Made by a program: the position numbers and the translations under genes. Shown here one piece after another: positions 10,158 through 20,843 of a stretch of 64,000 nt of DNA. The DNA comes from Septoria linicola (Eukaryota > Ascomycota > Dothideomycetes > Mycosphaerellales > Mycosphaerellaceae), in NCBI GenBank assembly GCA_024114885.1, contig CP099418.1, forward strand, positions 3,348,001-3,412,000. The letters run 5' to 3'. Below the pieces are notes generated by a model. That model was not told the DNA's origin. It saw only the letters and a program-made list of their open reading frames with translations, and did no database searches. Position 1 is the first letter of the stretch. The number at the start of each line of letters is the position of its first letter.

Positions 10158-11099
10158 ATGAGCGCGGGGCTGACCAGTGTGTCTCCAGATCCCATCTCGA
10201 TAGCAGTCATTGGAGGCACAGGTCTGCAGTCTCTCACCGGCTTCACACACGTCGCCACGCTCACGCCCAGCACGCCCTGGGGCGCTCCTTCCTCGCCTAT
10301 TTCGGTCCTGCACCACCCATCGCCCTCGACTGGCAAGCCGATTCCCGTGGCCTTCATTTCGCGTCATGGCCTGCACCATCAACTCGCGCCGCACGAAGTG
10401 CCTGCCCGCGCCAATATCGCTGCCTTGCGCAAGCTTGGTGTGCGCACCATCATTGCCTTCTCCGCTGTCGGCAGTCTGCAAGAGGCCATTAAGCCGCGCG
10501 ACTTTGTAGTCCCCGACCAGATCATCGACCGCACCAAGGGCATCCGTCCCTTTACCTTTTTCGAGGGCGGCCAGGTGGGCCATGTGGGCTTCGCAGACCC
10601 CTTCGACGGCAAGGTTGCCGAGATTGTGCGCCGCTGCGGACACAGTCTCGAGGGTAACGGCGTGCGTCTGCACGACAAGGGCACCATCATTTGCATGGAG
10701 GGCCCGCAGTTCTCTACGCGTGCAGAGAGCAACATGTACCGCAGCTGGGGAGGCTCCGTCATTAACATGTCTGTTCTCCCTGAGGCGAAGCTGGCAAGAG
10801 AGGCCGAGATTGCGTACCAGATGATCTGTATGAGCACCGACTACGACTGCTGGCACGATTCTGCAGGAGACGTAACAGTGGAAATGGTCATGGGAAACAT
10901 GAAGGCCAACTCGGAGAATGCATACCGCTTCGTGGGAGCTGTGCTGAACGAGCTGAGCAAAGAGGAGCACGCCGAGCTCGTTGCCGCTACACATCTGGCC
11001 GGACAGACCAAATTTGCTGGAAGCATGACTGCGCCTGCAGCACGCTCTGCAGAGGCGAAGGAGAAGCTTTCATGGCTGTTCCCAGGTTACTTCGATTGA
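10158..11099 (+). CDS. MEU1: S-methyl-5'-thioadenosine phosphorylase
   Basis: Cleaves methylthioadenosine with phosphate to adenine and methylthioribose-1-phosphate, the first step of the methionine salvage pathway. Single exon, 313 aa, a normal length. Family signatures are IAVIGGTGL with the phosphate-binding Gly/Thr loop, FISRHG, the HEVPARANI segment, the AVGSL turn, MEGPQFSTRAES, and the strongly conserved VINMSVLPEAKLAREAEI base-binding region ending in STDYDCW. The ATG at 10158 leaves a short 16-residue lead before the first beta strand, as in homologues. No targeting signal, so cytosolic or nuclear. Neighbours are unrelated. The gene symbol follows the yeast orthologue. Confidence 0.95.
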   Translation: MSAGLTSVSPDPISIAVIGGTGLQSLTGFTHVATLTPSTPWGAPSSPISVLHHPSPSTGKPIPVAFISRHGLHHQLAPHEVPARANIAALRKLGVRTIIAFSAVGSLQEAIKPRDFVVPDQIIDRTKGIRPFTFFEGGQVGHVGFADPFDGKVAEIVRRCGHSLEGNGVRLHDKGTIICMEGPQFSTRAESNMYRSWGGSVINMSVLPEAKLAREAEIAYQMICMSTDYDCWHDSAGDVTVEMVMGNMKANSENAYRFVGAVLNELSKEEHAELVAATHLAGQTKFAGSMTAPAARSAEAKEKLSWLFPGYFD

Positions 11100-11345
11100 G
11101 CAGCGCTCTTTATCTCTCACGATATCGCGCCACTTAACGAGCGTCAAAACATAGAATAGAGTCACGATACCCGGCTGCAAGCCTACTTTGCTTCTCCTCG
11201 ACTACCACAATACGGCCCACGCATCTCAGGCGACATTGATCTTTGAGTGCGATTGACAATAGGCCTTGTGGGGTGATTTTTGCTCTGAAAATGTCTTCCA
11301 CCAGCACACGGGCAATTCCAAGAACTAAGTGGCTACTGATCACTG

Positions 11346-12188
11346 TTACAGTTGTCCATCATGACGATGATGCCGACCTACGGCATGCCTTTCAACAAAA
11401 TCTGCCATGGCATCCCAGCTCTTACACTGGTGCTCCACACCCCACCCGTCGACAGCAAACCTCCTACCATCCGCCTCTGTCCTCGGCCACTCCAGCGTCA
11501 AATCTCCAGCACACATGATCGCCTGGCGGATATAATCGAAACAATGCGATATATGATCCGACTGCGGTGCCAGCACCACATCAAAGACTTGCTGAACATT
11601 CGTCCGGTTCAAATAGGTCTGCATCGTGTAGAGGTAGGTCCTCATGTGCGATAGGCAATGCAGCTGATGCCACATACTGATGTCGTACACTTCGCCATAT
11701 CGCGTGTCCTTGCCAGGAGGAAGGCCGAAGCTGCGTGCATCATCGACGACTACGAAGCCATCTCCAGGCGGCATCATCGCACTCCAGGCAGCATCGGATT
11801 CTTCTGATGCTGCTGCGGCGAATTTCTCGTCTCGTTGAAAAGTCACTCTGGAGGATGGGACTAGGTAATTAGTTAGTGTCAGCGCTGCCTTTTCTATCGC
11901 CAAGTTCCAGGAGCAGCACTTACTTTCTGAAACCGGAGATCGTGTTTCAACATCTCTATGCCAGGGCAAAGCAACAGCGACAATCACACATCCGAGCAAC
12001 AGCGTGACGATGATCAACAAGTGCTTCATCCGGCGATGTGAGGCTTGTAATTCTCGCAATGCATTGTTGCTTTCCTCATTGTGTGGCTTTTCGTGCAACA
12101 GGTCTTCTTCTTGCTCGGTCCCTCGATTGATCCAGTTGTTCGCGCGACTCCAGTATCTCAGCCTCGTCAAGAGCGACATTGCGATCAT
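11346..12188 (-). CDS. UstYa-family (DUF3328) membrane oxidase
   Basis: UstYa-like proteins carry out oxidative cyclisation or related steps in fungal peptide and other secondary metabolite pathways. Two exons: 11924-12188 and 11346-11860. The 63-nt intron (11861-11923, GTAAGT..CCTAG with a CTAAC-type branch) is in frame and unspliced would still be open. Removing it restores the family sequence SPVSEIPSSRVTFQRDEKF. One membrane helix lies near residues 53-75 (LLIIVTLLLGCVIVAVAL), followed by an extracytosolic domain. Both HxxHC-type motifs are present: WHQLHC and DHISHC, with YIRQAIMC after the second. The predicted length is 259 aa. No RiPP precursor or other biosynthetic gene is adjacent, so the pathway is unknown and the gene appears orphaned. 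Confidence 0.88.
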   Translation of the reverse strand: MIAMSLLTRLRYWSRANNWINRGTEQEEDLLHEKPHNEESNNALRELQASHRRMKHLLIIVTLLLGCVIVAVALPWHRDVETRSPVSESKCCSWNLAIEKAALTLTNYLVPSSRVTFQRDEKFAAAASEESDAAWSAMMPPGDGFVVVDDARSFGLPPGKDTRYGEVYDISMWHQLHCLSHMRTYLYTMQTYLNRTNVQQVFDVVLAPQSDHISHCFDYIRQAIMCAGDLTLEWPRTEADGRRFAVDGWGVEHQCKSWDAMADFVERHAVGRHHRHDGQL

Positions 12189-12723
12189 AGTCGAGTAAAC
12201 TGGGAGCGTAATCTACACGGGATAATGTCTGCAGTGTATCAACGTTGTTCGCAGCCGAGTGATTGCCAATTTCGGCGCCGGAGTGAGACAGTCGTTGAAC
12301 CCGGGCAACAAATACAATGTCAATCTCGCAGAAAGATGAGCAGAAGAGAGAACGGGAAAGCAAGATGCAAAGAAGCAAAGGAAAAAGAAAGGAATAGATA
12401 GGGCGAAGTCGTGCTACATGTCATAAATCAGTGCGAGCACCCAGTAATGAGGACAACGAAACGCAAGAGTACCAAAGCGGAAACAAGCACATTTTTGGAA
12501 ATAGATGGATTCGAAATGCACGACGACCGACGTTATGAGGACCACGCACAAGTTGCTCCACAAATTCGCTTGTCTGCCAAACAGAAGCTCGCAGGTCCGG
12601 GGGGAAGGCTCCAAAATCTGAACCGTGCATATCCAACATATCACAAACCCAGACTGTCGGTATTCGTGGATTCTTATTTGGAAGATTGCAACTTCCTTTC
12701 CTCCTCGCCGGGCTCACCTCTCC
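12189..12723. other. Intergenic between UstYa-like gene and GH64 gene
   Basis: 535 bp upstream of the oxidase gene and downstream of the glucanase gene; both are read on the minus strand. Only short, low-quality open frames occur. No repeats or RNA genes seen. Confidence 0.5.
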
Positions 12724-14215
12724 TTAGGCTGCGTAAGCGTTATTGCCACCGGCTGTGACAATCAGCCTTGTTGGCGAGAAACTGTAGATAGCTCCTTCTT
12801 GTGGTTTGCCTGCTCTTCATGTCAGCATCGAACTGCAACGCTACGACAGTAAGGCTGCTCATGTTCGGGCTTACCTCCGTCGGGCGTGACATCGTCGTAG
12901 GGAAAAGCATAGCCAAGACCGTCGACGTTCGCCGCGTGAACAATCCGGGAATAGTGCTGATGTTCTGTTAGTATGCTCTGCGTAACTACTCGAACATGAT
13001 GCGTACATTGGTGGTTGGGTTCTGGTAGTACTGCGACGGCGTTGTGCCATTCGGTGCTTCGTTGCTCAGTAGAAGCGTGCTTCGAGCAAAGGCTGCCGCG
13101 ATGCGCGGAATGATCCCATTTGTCTTCGCATTGCCGCCCGTTGCAAATGGCCCGGTGTTATTGCCAAAGACATCTTTGGCGTTCGGCTTGGGGAAGACTC
13201 CTCCATCGCCAAAGTTCAGGTTGCCGGCGTTGTCGACTCGCCCGCGAACTTCTCCCCAAGAGGTCTGAGTATCGACAATGAGGTCTTCGTTCCTGTACTT
13301 CGCGTAGACTTGATTGACATAGTCTGTCCAGTATGTCGCGAACCAATCGGGATTGACAGTGATGCCAGAGTTCGGACTCAGGGCGCGCAGATCTCGGCCG
13401 TTACTCTGCACAATCAGAGAGCTCCACCTGCGACCATCTCGCGCAGTCTGGTCCCTGAGGCCTTGACAGACGGTGGCAAGGCCATTTGCGCGCATGCCGC
13501 CAACATGTTGACTGCCTCCTGAGGTATCTTGTAGAGTCAAAGCTACTGGTATGTTGCTAACGTAGTCGACATAGGAGATGTTGACAAACACTTGTGCAGA
13601 GTTGAAAGTGAACTCGCAGAATGCGAAATTCTTGTTGTAGTTTGGATCAGATGGGTTGAAGACTGAAGGTTCCACTAGTCCAGGTCCTGGATTGAGCGAG
13701 AACGTGAGTGGAGATCCTTGCGAGAACCAAATGCGTCCACCAGCAATGCGAGGGATAGTCGCTGTGACTGTGTTGCCTGGAGCTCCGAGTGGGATGGATA
13801 TGTTGACCGGTATGGGTTGCCCCGTCGACGAAGGGCTGGCAGGATAGTAGGCAGTCCTCGCATCGGCCTGGAGTAGGAAGAGCGCGCCATTATTGTCGAT
13901 AGCCCGTCCTGTGATGTACGCATACATGTTAGAATTGCTAGACTGGTTCTCTAGTGCAATCTGCAGTGTGCCAGTAGTAGTGGCAGCCTGGGCACTTTGA
14001 ACGGCAGCGCGATTGTGCGTCTTGATGGCAGGATTCTTTCGCTGGACGACTGCTTGCTGCTGGTGCTCAGTAGGCCGCCAAAGCGAAGGAAAATTCTGTG
14101 ATATTCCTGTCGTGGGTACCGGTTTGGCTTGTGCTATGTCGACATGCTGTTTCCTGCGGCGATGCCTGTCGATCAGGCTCTTGATCCTATCTTTTAGGGA
14201 TCCAAAGAGCCCCAT
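12724..14215 (-). CDS. GH64 beta-1,3-glucanase (thaumatin-like fold), apparently not secreted
   Basis: GH64 enzymes release oligosaccharides from beta-1,3-glucan. Three exons: 13007-14215, 12875-12956, 12724-12809 (introns of 50 and 65 nt; the first has branch CTAAC). The product is 458 aa. Domain sequence begins near residue 80: LQIALENQSSNSNMYAYITG, NNGALFLLQAD, IPLGAPGNT, IPRIAGGRIWFS, then FCEFTFN and GMRANGLATVC. The last exons add HYSRIVHAANVDGLGYAFPYDDV and finish GGNNAYAA, the usual GH64 ending. The chosen start (MGLFGSLKDRIKSL) lacks a hydrophobic signal peptide, and the first ~80 residues are basic and Gln-rich. An in-frame upstream ATG adds 57 residues but no signal either. Cytosolic or unconventional export is possible; the N-terminus could also be incomplete. 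Confidence 0.92.
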
Positions 14216-15069
14216 GTTGCTAGAAATGTTGTATGAGCTTGAGGTTGAGAAATGATAGTTATGGAAATGCGTCGAGTGTATGTTGATACCCTCCCAATGA
14301 GAGTGGCAGTAACGCAGGCCTTTATTCCTGCCCGAATGTCCTAAAGCGCGCCTTCTAGGACTCATCTCCACTCGGGAGGCCGACACAGATTGTCATCTGC
14401 TGTCAAATGCAATATATGCGATGTCCTCATGTCGTAGCGATGTGGATGCTACAACGGGGCTCAAAGTACTTTCATAGTGATGCGCAACGGCGCTCAGCGC
14501 CCCAAAGCCGTAGTGCCGTCGCCATCAGTCACCTGTGCTGGCCATGGTTAGCAAATGTCGTCAGAGATCGCAACACCCACTCATAATTCTCATACTCGGC
14601 GACTTGCAGTGTGGTCGGCGGCTGTCAGGTCACCTGTGACTGACAGCTGCACTAGAGCTCAACGGGTAGCTTGAAGCTTAGCACTAGAGCATCAGTACAT
14701 TTCTACATCGTTAGAAACTCGTCTGCAAACACATGCTACATTTCCACTTGTGGGGAAGTGAGACATGCTCTTGACAAGGCCTTTGTACCAGCACGGAAAC
14801 ATCTGTCATCGTATCGTTTCGGTGGCGAGGGTGGCTGAAAAGTGCACTTTGTGGGTGTGCAGCTCAGCTGATCGATCGTCGCATCGTGGTTAGCATCCAA
14901 GGCCTGTCGCAACCAGATGAAGTGCAACCTGTGCCACTGTATGACATGATCAAAGTTGTTGATTCAGCACGCAGGCTGGGACGTGATCCACGCAGCTTCG
15001 CGCCTACCCTCTATGCGGTCTACGTCTGCAATCTGTACAGATGTGGTGATACAAACGTTTTCATCGTCC
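14216..15069. other. Intergenic between GH64 gene and MIC19
   Basis: 854 bp holding the GH64 promoter (minus strand) and the MIC19 3' end. Open frames are short and unlike any known family. No repeats or RNA genes recognised. Confidence 0.45.
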
Positions 15070-15788
15070 TCATCGTCCTGCTTTCTGAATAAAGGCCTGT
15101 TCCAGCTTTCCGACCTCGCGCTTGAATGCTTCCACTTCTTGCCAGCAGTCCAGCGGCCGCCGGTCGTTGTGTCGCAGACATTGCACCAAGCTCTCTTTGG
15201 CCTTTTCCACTTCCACCGGCACCTTCTCCACCTTCTTGCGCTGATCGAGCTTCTGGCGCAAGTCCATGATTTCTTGGCTCACGCTGTCGTGGGAGCGACT
15301 GGATTCCTCCTTGTCGGCCTTGGAGGGTAAAATGCTCCAGTCGTGGTAGAATGGCGAGCTAAGATGCGCGATGAGTCCCGATGGTTTGCTCGCGGTCTCG
15401 GATGCTGAGTCGTCGTTCGGTGGCTCGGTGGTGAGTGAGTTGGTGAGGGAATCGAGCTTTTGTGCCTGCGAATCGCGGACTTTCTGGAGGTCCTCGCTGA
15501 TGCGCGTCTGGGCGATCAGCTCCTTGTGCTTTGCACGGGTCGAATCGGTCTATTGGGACAGGATCGTTAGGGAATGACTATCGCCTGTGTGAATGGCGTG
15601 GCATGGCATGGCATGGCGTGGCATACCTCGGGGCTGTCCTGGAGCGAGTTGATGACCGCCTGGCTCAGAGTGACGGGTGCGTCGCTGTATCGGCGCATCA
15701 GTCAGTCAGCGACCTAGATACATACAAGGAAGGAGCACTGCACATACGCGTTGAAAGTGGGCGCCGCCGTAGAGCTCGCGTTGCCCAT
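15070..15788 (-). CDS. MIC19: MICOS complex subunit Mic19 (CHCH domain)
   Basis: Mic19 is a peripheral inner-membrane subunit of MICOS that shapes mitochondrial crista junctions with Mic60. Three exons, 15748-15788, 15627-15684 and 15070-15549, join in frame to 192 aa. The start MGNASSTAAP is a classical N-myristoylation signal, as known for Mic19/CHCHD3. The middle is a charged coiled coil (RISEDLQKVRDSQAQKL). The C-terminus has a CHCH-like pair, QCLRHNDRRPLDCW, where the two Cys are ten residues apart. The second intron (15550-15626) contains a TGGCA-type five-base tandem repeat. The gene diverges from the Naa50-like gene with 210 bp between start codons. Confidence 0.9.
15594..15626. repeat. 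Five-base tandem repeat (TGGCA/TGGCG) in MIC19 intron 2
   Basis: About six copies of a TGGC(A/G) unit fill the 5' part of the intron on the gene strand, reaching the donor site. Simple repeat, probably slippage-prone; no function inferred. Confidence 0.85.
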
Positions 15789-15998
15789 CTTCTTCTTCTG
15801 TCCGTGAACGAGACCAGCTGCTGGCACAAAGCTCAGATGCTGCTGCTGCTGCTGCCAATGCCGATCCGGCGTCACATTCCCGGGGCCGTCAATTTTGATG
15901 TGGCCTGTTCAAACTACTCTTCACACTCCATCATGTCGTCCATTCACGCCCCGTCATTGTGAACGCCACATCATGATCACAAATTTGGACAACTGGCA

Positions 15999-16751
15999 AT
16001 GTCGCAGTCGTCTCTCCTCACCTGGCTGAACAAGCCCGGCAGCGTAGAAAGTGCGCCTCCGCGCGAGAAGCCGAAGCCGGAGCTGCCGTCAACACCAGGA
16101 CGACCTGTAGCTGATCACCTGTCAAGCTCGCCCAATGCTGATCATGAGAAGACGCGAACGGACCAGGTCTTTCCAAACCAACAACCTGCTCCTCTGCCAC
16201 CAAATGTGGAGTTCAGATCGTGTACCAAAGAGGACATTCCTCATCTCAAGCGCCTGACAAGCCTTCTGCTTCCCATTCCTTATCCAGACAAATTCTACAG
16301 AGACATCATTGACGACCCCGTCACAAACAGCATCACATTACTCGCCTTCTGGCACGATGATCCACCGCCACACGCAAGTGTAAAGGGGCGCCTGATCGGT
16401 GCTGTTCGCTGCAGGCTCTTGGATGCTTCCACAATATCGGGATCTGTCAACAACGCTACCTCCAACGCACCTTTGCTTTATTTAAGCACTTTGGTACTGC
16501 TGTCACCATATCGTCAACATGGCATAGCGACGCATATGCTCCGCGCCATGATGAAAAAGGCTGCCAATGACCATGGCACTGTACGAGTAGGTGCTCATGT
16601 ATGGGAGGCCAATTCGGATGCACTTGCGTGGTATCACAAACGCGGCTTTCGGGAGATCAAACGCGAGCCTGGCTATTATCGACGTCTTCAGCCTCAGGAT
16701 GCCATCGTGGTGGAGCGTGATATCGGCGTCATGGACCTCTTGAGCGCTTGA
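15999..16751 (+). CDS. GNAT-family N-acetyltransferase, Naa50-like
   Basis: GNAT enzymes move acetyl from ac-CoA to an amine; Naa50/San acts on protein N-termini. Single exon, 250 aa. The catalytic domain spans about residues 75-240: VEFRSCTKEDIPHLKRL, then LYLSTLVLLSPYRQHGIATHML, with the acetyl-CoA loop R-Q-H-G-I-A and the preceding beta strand, then VWEANSDALAWYHKRGF, the typical closing strand. The first 70 residues are Pro-rich and disordered and open with SQSSLLTWL, which resembles a degenerate PCNA-interacting box like that of the cohesin acetyltransferase Eco1. The Naa50 assignment rests on the LSTLVLLSPYR and YHKRGF context; another GNAT of the same size is possible. Shares a short promoter with MIC19. 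Confidence 0.75.
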   Translation: MSQSSLLTWLNKPGSVESAPPREKPKPELPSTPGRPVADHLSSSPNADHEKTRTDQVFPNQQPAPLPPNVEFRSCTKEDIPHLKRLTSLLLPIPYPDKFYRDIIDDPVTNSITLLAFWHDDPPPHASVKGRLIGAVRCRLLDASTISGSVNNATSNAPLLYLSTLVLLSPYRQHGIATHMLRAMMKKAANDHGTVRVGAHVWEANSDALAWYHKRGFREIKREPGYYRRLQPQDAIVVERDIGVMDLLSA

Positions 16752-18564
16752 GCATCGTTACTGATAGTACTTGCTATGGCGGCTTGTCAACTACTCGGCA
16801 CCAACACAAGCACACCACCACTGCTGGTGGACCGATGCAGGTTGAATATGTTATGCGCGCTACTCTAATGAGCAAGGGAGCGTCATCGATCTTGCCCTCT
16901 CAACGACAGCTGCCTCATCTAAGGGGCACTTGCAATAAGTGTTTCGATCGTGCTGGACGTTCGACGCATTGATACAAGCTTCGAGACATTAATCTGACAA
17001 GTAAACCTCCCCGTGGTCGTCCAGACGCATCTCCAAGTAAGTTGTCTCATCAAGGCTTTATCTTCGTCAATGATTTCCGCGATTCAGTCGCGTGTCAACA
17101 TCAGGAAATTAGACAAGAATATGTCTGTGGTCTTGTCCTGGCCATCTGACATGAACCGTGCCACCAGGCGATGGTCTCTCAGCCGGAGTAATTCTCATTA
17201 ACTGGACGGGGAGAGAGGACCGCGGCCTCCACGCAAGCAGAGCATCAGAGCAAACGCAGGTGTCTCGAAGACTCTTTCTGCTATGCCTAGGAGAAGCCGG
17301 AGTCGCCGCAGAGGCGCCCTCCAGCTTGCGAAAGGCTGACGGCTAAGAGCTCAGACACGTGGCAGTGTATATACAAGGAGGTCGGCTTAATCACACTTTG
17401 AAGAGCCGTTGTGACTGCATGATAATGAGTCAATCACCAGGAGCCAAGATCAATTTCGGGACCGTATATCGTTGAATGCAGTACATTGCTGCAAGTACTT
17501 GTTACAACATAGGTGCGGTCAGTTGAGAGCTGAGGACCGTGTAGACTTACATTGAGCCGCGAGCACGTGTTGTGGTTGCGCTAGCTTCCAGACCAGAATA
17601 AAGTTCGCGTCTGGCCACTCAGCTGGTATCTGCCTGAATATACTTCGCTGGCTAGAGCACTCTTACCGCCAGATTCGCCTCCAGCCGAATTCGTGGCGCA
17701 CGTGTCCTGTGCGTTCTCCCTGCACGGTATCTTAGCGGCGCTCGACTATACTGCAATCAGGCAACGGACAGCAAAGTAGCTTGAAGACTTTTAGCTGCTG
17801 AAATGATGCACGCTTAAGATGCGTTGTCCTTGTGCGTGCAAGCCTCGAAGACTGCCTTTCGCAAGCTCTTTGCAAGATGAGACATGCGACTCGATTGGGG
17901 AGCTCTCTCCGCCGTATGAGGCATCAGCGCTGCACATCTCGACTGGCCGGCTGGAAGGCGTTGTACTATTGTACATGCTCTCTTCTCGCCTTGCATCGGC
18001 ACCGATAGCGTGGTCTGAGGGCAAGTACAGATAGGAGGTCACTTTCAGAACTGCGGACCAGATGCATTGGCGGGCATGACTTGGCACCTTGGGATGCAGA
18101 TGGAGGCAGTGTTGACTGCCGAAATTCTATGTACAACTGCCCGTTATGGACGCCAAAACGCCACGAACGCTTCGGAACATTCAAGCGAGAGCCTCAGTCG
18201 ATGGAACTCGTGTCATGGCTTGCGGAGTGCCCTTCTAGCTATCCGTGAATCTCACACATGTGCCTGTCGGCGAGATCTAGTTCAGCCACCAGCGCGATCT
18301 TTCCTCTTCGGAGCAGCCTTATGGGCTTGCAAGTCGGCAAGGTGGCTTTCCCATTGGCTCCCAACAACGTCGACTGTTTGAGGCTGTCTCGACTCGACCA
18401 AAGCACTATACTTCTTTGTCGACGTATAAGACCCAGCCGCCACATGGCATGCAGCCTTCTGCCATTATCAAGTCACACTTGCCCTCCCCTCACTCACAAC
18501 GACATCTCTACATATTCATCGACCACAGCAAGCTGTGCCACGACGCTGAATCACGACGCATAGC
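16752..18564. other. Gene-poor 1.8-kb stretch
   Basis: No exon chain, RNA gene, transposon domain or long repeat could be supported on either strand; only scattered short open frames occur. A TATAA sits at 18425-18429, about 140 bp before the next start codon. It could hold a non-coding RNA or an eroded element, but nothing recognisable remains. Confidence 0.45.
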
Positions 18565-19773
18565 ATGCTTCTTTTCACCCTGCTTGCCGCCACGGCATTA
18601 GCAGTGCCACAATCAGTGCCTGCAAGCGCTGTCAAGCCGCAATTCAAGAGCGCAACATATGTCGGCAATGTCACAGACCCAACGTTGGATAGAGACTCGT
18701 GCGGCTCTGTCCGCATCGGAAGTCGAGCATTCTGGACCTGTAGAGACACGATGGCATTCGTAAGAGAATGAGTGTCTCCTTCATGTCGGCACAGGGGCTA
18801 ACTTACTTGCCAGGTCAACGGCAAATCGGCATTCCCAATCTACATGAACACCGCAGCTTGGTCGCCTCTTGGAGCTGGTGTGGTCAAGAGCACAACGATT
18901 GGTCCTGGATCGACTGGTTCCAACAACATTCTTCAGTTGTACGGCGAACACATCGAATACTTTCCAGCACAGGCAGGCAACTGCCCCGAAGGCCATGGAC
19001 AATGCTCAGACGGCTCTGGACGCTGGGTGTATTGGCCTAACAGCCAGCCGATCGTGTCGCAAGTGAGCTCCACACGGTTCACAGCATACCAATTCATTGC
19101 AAAGTCGAAAATCTCCGGCTGGACGAACGTCTACCCTCAACCGGCATTCATGCTATGGAAGCAAGTCTACACCGGCACCACGGACAAGAACAAGGTGCCT
19201 GTCGCCACAGTAGTGCAGCAAGAGTTTTGGAAGGCGGGCGAGATTGGATACGGTGACTACGGCAACTTGGTTCGCAACGGATACGCCTACCTATACGGCA
19301 AGGTCCAAGACCAGAGCCCGCCTGCCCTGGCGAGAGTCAAGCTCGGCTACATCGAACAACGCAGTGCCTACGAATATTACATGGGCGGCAAGTGGGTAAA
19401 GACGATGCCAAAGATCACCGACCTCTCAGCCATCATCCCAAACGCTGGCGCTGGTTGGCAAGGAACGTACTACTACTCGTCAGCATGGAAGTCATACGTC
19501 TGGATCGGCCAGAAGTACAACGAGCCAGTCGCATGGTTCTACATCTCCACCGCTCCAGCACCTGAAGGACCATGGGTCGAGCCATACAAGTTCTGGGAGG
19601 GTGCAAACGGCAATGGCTTCGTCGGTGCCTACACGCTGCAAGCGCATCCTGGCCTTCTCCCGTCCACGGACGCTTCCGAGAATGCAATTTACCTCACTTG
19701 GACTCAGCCTTGGGGTAGTGAGGCTGCGGCTCTGCCATACATCACACCGCTGGCCTACATTGAGTTCCAATAA
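18565..19773 (+). CDS. Secreted DUF4185-like (propeller-type) protein
   Basis: Two exons, 18565-18759 and 18814-19773, with a 54-nt intron (GTAAGA..CCAG, branch GCTAAC), give 384 aa. The first ~14 residues (MLLFTLLAATALAV) form a clear signal peptide. The mature part has repeated aromatic and Gly-rich segments such as CGSVRIGSRAFWTCRD, AAWSPLG, YYYSSAWKSYVWIGQKY and WFYISTAPAPEGPW. These are typical of five-bladed propeller proteins related to DUF4185 and glycosidase-like folds. Four of the Cys may pair extracellularly. Catalytic residues cannot be identified, so no reaction is claimed. Secretion and a role outside the cell are inferred from the signal peptide. Confidence 0.82.
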
Positions 19774-20128
19774 TTGCGTGCATATTTGAGCGAGAGCATT
19801 GGTTATTAGCGAAGATACCCAGGTGATACCCACATCTATAGATCAGCAGCTGCTGTAATGAATTCTTTCAGAATCATCTGCCTATCGTTCCACTCGTGTT
19901 GCCACAATGTGCTTCACCAGTATTCAGCAAGACGCCCAAACACGAAAACTGAGAACGCGGAAGGGATACACGTCTGTGGAACGATTCGATACGAGACCTT
20001 GGCTATCTGCTCATCTACACAGTCTGGAGTTCCGTCTCGTCGCGTTGCTTCGATACTGCTATGTGGGGAATCTTGGTTTCATTCATGTCTTCGTGGCTCG
20101 TGGCGACTCAGGCATCCATCGTCGCGAA
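19774..20128. other. Convergent intergenic region
   Basis: 355 bp between the 3' ends of two converging genes. No separate feature seen. Confidence 0.5.
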
Positions 20129-20843
20129 CTATACATAGTATTGCCGCCGGCTAGACGAGGTGTGTGTGCTTCGTCTGCTGCCATCGACGTAGCCTCCTCG
20201 GCTGCGGGAGCGACTGCCCGATCTTCGGTGGCCGTGGCGAGATGAGTGATGTGTTGTCGTGCGCTTCACCACAACACGATCGTCGTCTCGGTGGTTACGG
20301 TGCACGAGTAGTGCTAGAAGCTGTTGAAGATAATTAGTTTGAGCTCACCCTGGTGCTACATCGAGAACTTACGAATGTGACGAAAAATGCAATGATAGCG
20401 ATGATTGCCAATGCCCAGCTTGCCTTCAGCATGGCACATGTCTTGTTGACATTGACGCCGAAACTGTTACCACTTCCATCCCTGCCATAATAGCCGAAAG
20501 GACCTAGATTGACGTAGATGTTTCCTGTTGTGAAGTTCGCACAGTCTGCATTGACGATGCCTCTCAGCACCACGACTCCGGCAATCAGGGCTCCGACAAA
20601 TCCGAGGTCCACCAGCGCGACAAATATTGCGTCGTGTCGAGCACGGAGATAGCTGATTAGCGTGAAGAAGGTCCAAGCCAGCGCGAGTACTGATACTATG
20701 AAGAGGACGAGGATGAAGTTCGGCGTCAGTTGGTTGTTGTCAACGAAGCCGTTGACGAACCAGCCGAGCATTCCAACGATTGGAATCAAGATGATAATCT
20801 CGAATATCCGCCATGATAGAAACAGCAATCCAGAGACCGCCAT
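20129..20843 (-). CDS. MARVEL-domain four-helix membrane protein with basic RS-rich tail
   Basis: Two exons, 20373-20843 and 20129-20320, separated by a 52-nt intron (GTAAGT..ACAG with a CTAAT branch), give 220 aa. Four hydrophobic helices are visible: near residues 5-30, 42-63, 72-95 and 140-160, the last as WALAIIAIIAFFVTF. The loop between helices 3 and 4 has two Cys and the NVNKTCAMLKASWAL segment often seen in fungal MARVEL proteins of the plasma membrane (eisosome and Nce102-like group). The last exon adds a strongly basic cytosolic tail with HRRSGSRSRSRGG, ending RRQYYV. Function not established; a structural or sorting role in the plasma membrane is inferred. Confidence 0.82.
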
